The notes under the pieces are model-generated. The model saw only the letters and a program-made list of their open reading frames with translations. It made no database searches and was not told the DNA's origin. The translations under genes and the position numbers were made by a program. Of a stretch of DNA of 64,000 nucleotides, positions 27,580-35,405 are shown one piece after another. The stretch is from Planctomycetaceae bacterium. GTDB lineage: Bacteria; Planctomycetota; Planctomycetia; Planctomycetales; Planctomycetaceae. The stretch is taken from assembly GCA_017795105.1 (NCBI GenBank), contig CP051247.1:4682001-4746000 (forward strand), written 5' to 3'. Numbering within the stretch: position 1 is the first letter of the stretch; every line of letters begins with the position of its first letter.

Positions 27580-28707
27580 ATCGCACCGCGTAAACGAAAA
27601 ATTCGAGTCGACTTCAAGAAAAACCGCGGTCGACGATCGCGCGCCGGCCACGAACTGCGCGAAGCAATTCGTCAGGACGACGTCGAACATCTCACCTCCG
27701 ATGAACGCATCTCCGGCAAAGGAGGACTGACCCGTCGGCGGACGGTGATTGCCGAAGAGAACGAAGAGGGCGAGTTGATCGCCAGTCTCGACGTCGATGA
27801 ATCCGTCTGTCTGAAAGGTCGCGTGATCTCGATTGTCGGTGCCCACCAGTGTCGCGTCGAAACCTCGGACCATCGCGTTTATGTCTGTGCCGTTCGCAAG
27901 GTTCTCCGAGAGCTCGCTCAGGATACACGCAACACGATCGTCGCTGGCGATGTCGTTCTGTTCGAACCACTTGGTGACGACCAGGGAATGATTCAGCGGA
28001 TCGAACCCCGCACCAGTACGCTGGCCCGTGGCACGCAGCGAAATCAGCAGTTGCTCGTCGTCAATGTCGACCTGGCCGTGATCGTGATCGCGGCTGTCTC
28101 TCCACATTTCAAACCGAGCCTGATCGACAGGTTTCTCATCAGTTGTGAGAAGGGGAACGTCTCCCCGGTGATCTGCATCAACAAATGCGATCTGGTCGAC
28201 CTGAGGGATCTTCAGCCGATCATTGGACAATACGCCAATCTTGGTTACCCCGTGCTCACGACCTCGGCAACGACGGGGCAGGGGATCGAGGAACTCCGGG
28301 ATTTAATCGCCGGCAATCAGACGGTTTTCAGCGGACAGAGTGGCGTCGGCAAGACATCGCTGCTCAATGCGATTCAGTCGGGGCTTGGACTGAAAACATC
28401 GACTGTATCAGACGACTCCGGCAAAGGGCGGCACACCACACGAATGGCGATCCTCAAGCCGCTGGATGCCGGGGGATGGGTTGTGGATACACCGGGCATC
28501 CGCCAGTTGCGGCTCTGGGATCTGATGCGGGAAGAAACCGAAGGCTACTTCGTCGAGTTCCGGCCGTTCGTTCGTTACTGCAAATTCCCCGACTGCCTGC
28601 ACGTGCACGAAGACCACTGTGGAATCCGATCCGCGGTGGCAGCCGGTCTGATCTCCTCGCAGCGCTATGACAGCTACGTGAAGATCCTGACCGACGACGA
28701 ATCGTAA
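27580..28707 (+). CDS. rsgA: Ribosome-small-subunit-dependent GTPase A, unusual start
   Basis: RsgA is a circularly permuted GTPase that helps mature the 30S subunit. Seen here are an OB-like N-terminal part, NKCD (G4), GQSGVGKTS (G1), DTPGI (G3) and the C-terminal zinc site C-X5-C-X5-H-X2-H-type stretch in CKFPDCLHVHEDHC. The first standard start codon is GTG 27745. However, the same frame is plainly coding before it, including a basic segment PRKRKIRVDFKKNRGRR and SGKGGLTRRRT. There is no ATG, GTG or TTG between the upstream stop at 27520 and 27745. The ATC at 27580 sits where the initiator would be expected. If ATC is used, the protein is 375 residues. Confidence 0.85.
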   Translation: MAPRKRKIRVDFKKNRGRRSRAGHELREAIRQDDVEHLTSDERISGKGGLTRRRTVIAEENEEGELIASLDVDESVCLKGRVISIVGAHQCRVETSDHRVYVCAVRKVLRELAQDTRNTIVAGDVVLFEPLGDDQGMIQRIEPRTSTLARGTQRNQQLLVVNVDLAVIVIAAVSPHFKPSLIDRFLISCEKGNVSPVICINKCDLVDLRDLQPIIGQYANLGYPVLTTSATTGQGIEELRDLIAGNQTVFSGQSGVGKTSLLNAIQSGLGLKTSTVSDDSGKGRHTTRMAILKPLDAGGWVVDTPGIRQLRLWDLMREETEGYFVEFRPFVRYCKFPDCLHVHEDHCGIRSAVAAGLISSQRYDSYVKILTDDES

Positions 28708-28709
28708 GC

Positions 28710-29600
28710 TTACTCGGCGGCGTTCTCCGCTGCCTTTTCGCTCTGTTCCTGCTTCAGATCCGCCTCTTTCTTGCTGGCGGATTTCTCTTTCTCCGCTTTC
28801 TTATCTTTCTTCACCTGCTTGTCGTCATCTGTGCTTTTAACGTCGTCTGTGCCAGCCGTGTCGTCTTTTTCCGGACGCTGAGCGACGTTGCGGACCCAGA
28901 TGTTACGGAAGCGAACCGGGTTGCCGTGATTCTGAATGTGGATCGGCAGCGAGTCCGGATGTCTGTTGTACTTCGGAGGAACATGCCAGGCCGTTTCTCC
29001 CTTGAGAGGGACGTGGTTCTGGATGAGCACTCCATTGTGCAGGACGGTCATGTACCCCGGTGTTTCGACGGTGCGATCCTCATTGAAGCGGGGGGCGGTG
29101 AAGATGATGTCGTAAGTCTGCCATTCTCCGGGCGGGCGGCAGGCATTCACAAGCGGAGGATACTGCTTGTAGATCGAGCCCGCCTGTCCGTCGAAGTACG
29201 TCTCGTTCTGGTAGGAATCGAGAATCTGGACTTCGTATTTCCCCATCAGATAGACGCCGCTGTTGCCACGTCCCTGTCCCTTGCTGGTCACTTCAGCCGG
29301 AGCCGCCCATTCCAGATGGACCTGGCAGTCGCCGAAGCTTTCTTTGGTTGACAGCCCGTGCTTACCACCAGCGATGATAACCCCATCCTTTACGGTCCAG
29401 CCTTCGGTGCTCTGAAACGCGGAAAGATCGTTGCCATCGAACAGCACGATGGCATCTTCCGGCGCTTCGTCCGGTCCACCGGGAGCGATCACATCTGGTT
29501 CTTTCCAGTTGATCCCGCTTTTCCATTCTTTAACCAGCGTGGCACCGGTGCAGACAGCGACCGACAGAACAATCAGAGCGAGCGAAACAAGTCGAGACAT
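28710..29600 (-). CDS. Secreted DUF1080 (3-keto-disaccharide hydrolase-like) protein
   Basis: The product is 296 residues from ATG 29600. It has a signal peptide (about 1-18) and a DUF1080 domain (about 45-245) with a concanavalin-like fold, marked by LFDGNDLSAF, GRGNSGVYLMGKYEVQILDSY and PIHIQNHG-PVRFRNIWVR. DUF1080 proteins are abundant in planctomycetes, and some members hydrolyse 3-keto-glycosides. A highly charged Lys/Glu/Asp tail of about 50 residues follows and may be disordered. It converges on rsgA with only two nt between the stop codons. No partner gene is adjacent. Confidence 0.88.
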   Translation of the reverse strand: MSRLVSLALIVLSVAVCTGATLVKEWKSGINWKEPDVIAPGGPDEAPEDAIVLFDGNDLSAFQSTEGWTVKDGVIIAGGKHGLSTKESFGDCQVHLEWAAPAEVTSKGQGRGNSGVYLMGKYEVQILDSYQNETYFDGQAGSIYKQYPPLVNACRPPGEWQTYDIIFTAPRFNEDRTVETPGYMTVLHNGVLIQNHVPLKGETAWHVPPKYNRHPDSLPIHIQNHGNPVRFRNIWVRNVAQRPEKDDTAGTDDVKSTDDDKQVKKDKKAEKEKSASKKEADLKQEQSEKAAENAAE

Positions 29601-29702
29601 GAGACATCCTTCAGGTCCATGAGACGTTTGTGAGGGAAGCAAAGTCTCATTCTAGGTTCTCAATCCCGCATGGCAAACCTGCTGCTGAATCTTAAACCGG
29701 CC

Positions 29703-31361
29703 TTAAAGTTCCTCTGTTTCCGGATGCCACAATCGCCATGTGAGATACCCGCCGCTTACGTTTCGAACCTGAAATCCAGACTGCATCAAAATCCGTGTCG
29801 CGAGGTACCCTCGCTGGCCGACGCGACAATAGGCGAGGACTTCCCGGTCCCGCGGTAATTCGTGGAGCTGCTCGCGGAGTTCATCGACCGGGATGTTCAC
29901 GGCATGCGGAATATGTCCCGCCGCGAACTCTCTGGCCGTGCGAACATCGAGCAGCAGAGGAGCGTCTTCACTGTCGGTCAACGGAAGTTGAGTGACGTCG
30001 ATTTGCGGGTGATCACCGCGAATGAAGCCTGCCGCCACGAAGCCGGCCATGTTGACGGGATCTTTCGCCGAGCCGTATTGCGGGGCATAGCAGAGCTCCA
30101 TCTCCTCCAGATCAAATACCGTTAGTCCGGCCTGGATGGCGACGGCGAGGACATCGATCCGTTTGTCAACTCCAGCGCCTCCCACGGCCTGAGCACCGAA
30201 GATGCGGCCGTCTTGCGGATCGAAAAGGAGCTTCAGCGTCATCTGTTCGGCTCCCGGATAGTAGCCGGCGTGATTGACGGGATGAATGTAGACGGCTCGA
30301 AAGTTGAGTCCCGATCGTGTCAGCGTCTTCTCCGAAGCCCCGGTGGCCGCCGCCGTCTTGCCGAGCAGCCCGACGATCGCCGTCCCCTGCGTGCCGCGAT
30401 AAGCCGCATCGCGTCCGAAAATATGATCGGCGGCGATTCTTCCCTGCCGATTGGCCGGTCCAGCCAGCGGGATCTGCGTCGGCTGCTTGAGCACGAAGTC
30501 TTCTACTTCGACCACATCCCCGACCGCGTAAATGTCTGGATCACTTGTCTGCTGATGAACGTTGACGCGAACTCCGCCGCGCGGACCGGTTTCGAGATCG
30601 GCTGCGACCGCCAAACCACTTTCCGGACGAACCCCGATTCCGACCGAAACGAGATCGGCCGTGACCGTTCGGCCCGACTTTAGACGCACGAGAAGTCTGC
30701 CCTCAGTCTGCTCAAACGCTTCGGCGGAATCGCCCAGAATCAGGTCGACGCCCTGGGAGCGTAAGGTCTCCGCCAGCGGCGTGGTCATTTCAGGATCGAG
30801 CGGGGGGAGGATTTGATTCTGCAGTTCAACAAGCGTGGTCCTGATTCCCAGACGCAGAAAGTTCTCGACGAGTTCGAGACCGATGAACCCTGCTCCCACA
30901 ACGACGGCGTCCTTCATGCCCGTGATGGCTTCGGCTCGAATTCGATCTGTATCCTGCAAGTTTCGCAGGGTGAAGACGCCTGGCAGATCGATTCCGGGAA
31001 CTGGCGGCCGCACGGGAGCGGCTCCGGGAGCGAGAATCAGCTTGTCGTACGTCTCTTCGTACTCCCGTCCGGTCTCAAGGTCGCGAATGAGAACAGTCCG
31101 GCGATCGCGATCAATCGACTTGACGAAGGATCTCAGGCGAAGATCGAGTTTGAGCCTCGTTCGCAGCAGTTCAGGTGACGCGACCAGCAGCTTGTCCCGG
31201 TCGGTAATCTTGCCGCCGATGTAATAGGGGAGTCCGCAATTGGCGAATGACGCTTCACGGCCCCGTTCGACGACGATGATCTCGGCATCCTCGGAAAGCC
31301 GACGGGCTCTGGCTGCAGCCGATGCTCCACCAGCGACTCCTCCTACGATCACGATCTTCAC
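29703..31361 (-). CDS. CoA-disulfide reductase-like flavoprotein with C-terminal rhodanese
   Basis: The 552-residue flavin and NAD(P)H-dependent enzyme has an FAD loop GGVAGGASAAARARR, the single active-site cysteine Cys42 in FANCGLPYY, and a second nucleotide loop VVVGAGFIGLELVE. Residues about 455-552 form a rhodanese domain with active Cys512 in AYCRVGQRGY. Such fusions reduce CoA disulfide or CoA-persulfide and handle sulfane sulfur. The start is GTG 31361 with GGAG eight nt upstream. The ArsR regulator lies directly upstream on the same strand, 73 nt away, so the pair is likely an operon that responds to reactive sulfur. Confidence 0.9.
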   Translation of the reverse strand: MKIVIVGGVAGGASAAARARRLSEDAEIIVVERGREASFANCGLPYYIGGKITDRDKLLVASPELLRTRLKLDLRLRSFVKSIDRDRRTVLIRDLETGREYEETYDKLILAPGAAPVRPPVPGIDLPGVFTLRNLQDTDRIRAEAITGMKDAVVVGAGFIGLELVENFLRLGIRTTLVELQNQILPPLDPEMTTPLAETLRSQGVDLILGDSAEAFEQTEGRLLVRLKSGRTVTADLVSVGIGVRPESGLAVAADLETGPRGGVRVNVHQQTSDPDIYAVGDVVEVEDFVLKQPTQIPLAGPANRQGRIAADHIFGRDAAYRGTQGTAIVGLLGKTAAATGASEKTLTRSGLNFRAVYIHPVNHAGYYPGAEQMTLKLLFDPQDGRIFGAQAVGGAGVDKRIDVLAVAIQAGLTVFDLEEMELCYAPQYGSAKDPVNMAGFVAAGFIRGDHPQIDVTQLPLTDSEDAPLLLDVRTAREFAAGHIPHAVNIPVDELREQLHELPRDREVLAYCRVGQRGYLATRILMQSGFQVRNVSGGYLTWRLWHPETEEL

Positions 31362-31434
31362 TGAACTGACTCCATTGACTGGAAGGTTGTCATGTCACGA
31401 GGTGACGATATGTGTGGTCAAAAAAGAGAGCCGC

Positions 31435-31752
31435 TTATTCAGCCGGGTGAAAGCGGGCCTCGACGCACTTCATGATGTTTTCCAGATGCGTTTCCGCAAC
31501 TTCGTAATAGGCCTTTCGGCCATCTTTCTCACTCGTCAGGAAACCGGTCCGCTGCATCAGCCGCAGATGTTCGGAGGCCATATGGCTCGGGATCTCGCAA
31601 GCCTCCGCGAGCTCTCCGACCGTGAAGCGTCCCTGCAGCAGCATCTGAATGATCCGCAGGCGATGGGGATGCGCCAGGGTCTTCAGACATTCCGCCGCTT
31701 TTTCCATTGCCGGCAGCGGGGTCAGAATCAATTGTTCCGCATTCTCGCTCAT
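31435..31752 (-). CDS. ArsR-family transcriptional regulator
   Basis: The 105-residue winged-helix repressor has the HTH segment TVGELAEACEIPSHMASEHLRLM and wing SEKDGRKAYYEV. The classical metal motif ELCVCDL is absent. Cysteines are at 22, 52 and 96, and two of these could form a disulfide or persulfide pair. That suggests a redox or sulfur sensor rather than a metal sensor, although this rests on context. ATG 31752 is preferred; a GTG five codons earlier (31767) is possible. It leads into the CoA-disulfide reductase gene and probably controls it. Confidence 0.86.
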   Translation of the reverse strand: MSENAEQLILTPLPAMEKAAECLKTLAHPHRLRIIQMLLQGRFTVGELAEACEIPSHMASEHLRLMQRTGFLTSEKDGRKAYYEVAETHLENIMKCVEARFHPAE

Positions 31753-31873
31753 GATGGTCTCTCGCACTCATGATTGTTTCCACGATCAATCGTATCGGAA
31801 ACTGTCGACATCTCAAATGAGCACGAGTGAATTTTTTCTGAAACTGCGGGACAAAATCATTCGTGGGAAAACG

Positions 31874-31906
31874 AAAAAAGCCGCGGAGTCTGAACCCCGC
31901 GGTTTT
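31874..31906. terminator. Terminator stem-loop
   Basis: GCCGCGG and CCGCGGT pair across a loop. A-runs precede and T residues follow, so the hairpin can end transcription on either strand. It lies just after the stop of the lipoprotein gene on the minus strand. Confidence 0.7.
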
Positions 31907-31929
31907 CCTGGAATGAGCGAATTGGACGG

Positions 31930-32364
31930 CTACAGGTTGAAGTCCATCATATTTTCACCCTGACTGACGGTCACCTTCTGCCCGCTGGAATCTGGCGAGC
32001 GGTATTTCTCCGGGATGACGGCCGATGAGTCCGGAGCCTTGTATTGACCGGACGCAATCTGTTCCATCAGTCGATCGGGATCCGTTTCCGGTTCGGCATC
32101 GGCCCCCTGGGCCACGAACCCGACGTTGTAGGAACCGACGATCGCTCTGGGGAACTTGTAGGTTCCATCATCCCGAATCTGCGCGGAGGTGGCCGCGCCA
32201 TTATCAGGATTAATCATCGTCATCACGGTTCCTGCCGGAGCCGGTTTCCCCTGGAGAGTCACCATCCCGGACAGCGAACCATATTCCCGGGGATCACTGG
32301 CTCCACAACCCGTGGCCATCCCCGCTACGGCCAGCAGGCAGAGCGAAAGCATCATTCGGGACAT
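31930..32364 (-). CDS. Small lipoprotein, DUF1559 partner (module B)
   Basis: The 144-residue product has a lipoprotein signal with lipobox ATGC (Cys20). The mature part opens with a short beta-sandwich-like region, SGMVTLQGKPAPAGTVMTM and DDGTYKF, resembling carboxypeptidase-regulatory-like domains. It ends in VSQGENMMDFNL. A related gene lies at 33520 and ends in a similar way (IDFNLAE). It follows the DUF1559 gene by 72 nt in the same direction. A GAGGAAG box precedes the ATG. Function unknown; an envelope location is likely. Confidence 0.78.
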   Translation of the reverse strand: MSRMMLSLCLLAVAGMATGCGASDPREYGSLSGMVTLQGKPAPAGTVMTMINPDNGAATSAQIRDDGTYKFPRAIVGSYNVGFVAQGADAEPETDPDRLMEQIASGQYKAPDSSAVIPEKYRSPDSSGQKVTVSQGENMMDFNL

Positions 32365-32436
32365 CGGAAATCACTTCCTCGAAATTGAAACGTTGCGTAT
32401 TGAAGTCGGTAACGTGTGCTCAGAAAGGCGGGTGGC

Positions 32437-33483
<1,047 letters not shown>

Positions 33484-33519
33484 GTCGAGTTCCTTCCGAA
33501 AAGAAATGAGAAAAGAGCG

Positions 33520-33930
33520 TTATTCCGCGAGATTAAAATCGATGGGAGCGTCCTGTCCGGCCACGACCTCCGCTTTCAGGCCAGACGTGTCGGCATTGCT
33601 GTAGACTTCAGGGACTTCGGATGTGATGGCTTCGAGATCTTCTGTCGAGTTGCTTTCGGGAATCGTCTGTTTGGAGATCGACACGCGATGCTGGCCGGGA
33701 ACTGCCCCGTCGCCTGTTTCGAATGTCGTCAGCGTATAGATTCCTTCGGCATCGGTTCGCCCTGTCGCCGGACGACCGTTCTCGGGATAAAAGGTGATAC
33801 TTGCGTCAGCGACCGGGTCACCATCGAGCGTGACCAGTCCAGTCACCGGAATGGTTCTCGGCCGGGATTCCCCGCAGCCCGCTACAAAGAACAGGATTGC
33901 CAGACAAAGGCTGAAAACTGGATGTCTCAT
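33520..33930 (-). CDS. Small lipoprotein, DUF1559 partner (module A)
   Basis: The product is 136 residues from ATG 33930, which begins a lipoprotein signal with lipobox VAGC (Cys19). The longer frame to 34008 has no signal character. The mature part has a beta-type domain (VTGLVTLDGDPVADASITFYP, RTDAEGIYTL) like the transthyretin or carboxypeptidase-regulatory fold. It corresponds in position and shape to the lipoprotein at 31930, although identity is low. It lies between two DUF1559 genes. Confidence 0.78.
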   Translation of the reverse strand: MRHPVFSLCLAILFFVAGCGESRPRTIPVTGLVTLDGDPVADASITFYPENGRPATGRTDAEGIYTLTTFETGDGAVPGQHRVSISKQTIPESNSTEDLEAITSEVPEVYSNADTSGLKAEVVAGQDAPIDFNLAE

Positions 33931-33982
33931 TGTCGTTACGTGATCTACTTTCAGATGTTGAGTCCACAGGAGTGACAAGGCG

Positions 33983-34933
33983 CTAAAACTCTCCGATCGT
34001 TTCCCCACCGGAGATGGTGGCCAGACCCCGATACAGGTCGTAATCGATGTTCTCGCTGACGAATTTCACCGAGCCATCGACGAGCGTGAACTGGGCTCCC
34101 CCTTTGTGTTCGCTGGCGAAGCTGTAGTTCCGGGGCCAGTCGCCGATACTGTATTTGTTCGGCGGGTAGTAGTAGTTGAGCGGGATCCCGGCCGTTGCGG
34201 TGGTCGCATTGGGATTCCACCACCAAGTGTGGTTGCAGGCCCCGGGCAAAGCTTCGCCGATCGCGAGCGTGTTGCTGGTTCCGTCGGTCACATCCTTCAT
34301 CAGAGTGACGGGCGATGCGGAGTGATACCCGGTACGGCGTCCAATTAGACCGTTCGGAGCATCCAACCCGTTGTTGTGATTGGGGTTGCGGCGACAGGTC
34401 GGGCAGACGACCCCCGTGTGATCGCCCCAGGCCCAGTTGCCTCCCGCGACCGCTTTGTAGTTGTTCACGCCATACGAGGTTCCGCCGGAAGGGGCGTTGG
34501 CCCGGTTCGGAAGCAGTCCGTTCTGCTTCAGGGGATCGGACGGACAAAGGTAGGTCGGGATCGCCGTCTGAGAGGCGGCATTGTTGGCGGCGTCGGTCAG
34601 ATCGAGATCGAAGTTGATCGTGTCGTAGAGCGCGCTTTGTTCCATGAACGGCAGGACGTAGGCCATCCAGGAGAAGCCTTCGGACGTCCCTTCATTGAAG
34701 TTGTGGTTCACCGTCCAGTTGATCGGGAACATGCTGTGCGTGTCGTGGTAATTATGGAGGGCCAGTCCGAGTTGCTTCAGATTGTTTTTACAACTGCTAC
34801 GACGAGCCGCCTCTCGAGCCTGCTGAACTGCTGGAAGTAAGAGGGCCACAAGAATCGCGATTATCGCGATCACGACAAGGAGCTCAATAAGGGTGAATGC
34901 GAAACGTCGGGGGGAAGCAGGACCATACTTCAT
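33983..34933 (-). CDS. DUF1559 prepilin-like protein (module A)
   Basis: The product is 316 residues from ATG 34933, which has an AGAGGAG box; the longer frame to 35038 runs into the leader. It has the type IV prepilin-like helix, conserved REAARRSSCKNNLKQLGLALHNYHD, and H-X9-DG in HKGGAQFTLVDG. It is a paralogue of the gene at 32437. With its lipoprotein it forms the first of two tandem modules that read in the same direction. Confidence 0.92.
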   Translation of the reverse strand: MKYGPASPRRFAFTLIELLVVIAIIAILVALLLPAVQQAREAARRSSCKNNLKQLGLALHNYHDTHSMFPINWTVNHNFNEGTSEGFSWMAYVLPFMEQSALYDTINFDLDLTDAANNAASQTAIPTYLCPSDPLKQNGLLPNRANAPSGGTSYGVNNYKAVAGGNWAWGDHTGVVCPTCRRNPNHNNGLDAPNGLIGRRTGYHSASPVTLMKDVTDGTSNTLAIGEALPGACNHTWWWNPNATTATAGIPLNYYYPPNKYSIGDWPRNYSFASEHKGGAQFTLVDGSVKFVSENIDYDLYRGLATISGGETIGEF

Positions 34934-35405
34934 GGAAATCTCCTCTGCGGCGAAAGGACAATTTCGATGAATTAAGACGAGAGGAGAGCGCTCCAGTCCT
35001 GTCGGTTGATCAGGAGGTAAGCAGGCAATACGTGGCAAGCAGGCAGTGCCTGCAACGAGCAGCTATGGTATGGCGGAGAATCTCTTTCGACTTAAAACAT
35101 CTCAAACCATGATGTTTCAGGAAGGAGTCCCGCGAACGGGGGCCATTCCGGTCCTCACGGGTGGAGTCCACGACCGTGTGGTAGAAACAACAACGTAAAA
35201 TCAAAAAACAAAATGACCGAAGTCAGGCTTGATTAAAGTGCTGTTGTGATTCGTGGCGAGTGGCTGCCCGCAGCGTCTGAAGAGAGTCAATGAAAGTTGT
35301 GGGAGCCCACCGCAAATGACCCCTTCAAAATGCCATCAACGCTCGATAATGTCAACCTCTGTTTATGCGTTTTTGGCAGAAAAGCGCTTGCAGGTCGATG
35401 CGGAA
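34934..35405. other. 472-nt gene-free region upstream of the DUF1559 modules
   Basis: The region lies between the DUF1559 start and the end of the 905-residue gene. No coding frame is convincing. It contains a perfect 7-bp inverted repeat GCAGGCA-G-TGCCTGC (35039-35053) and a looser AAACAT-N11-ATGTTT (35095-35117). Either could be a regulator site for the DUF1559 modules, but I have no further support. Confidence 0.4.
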
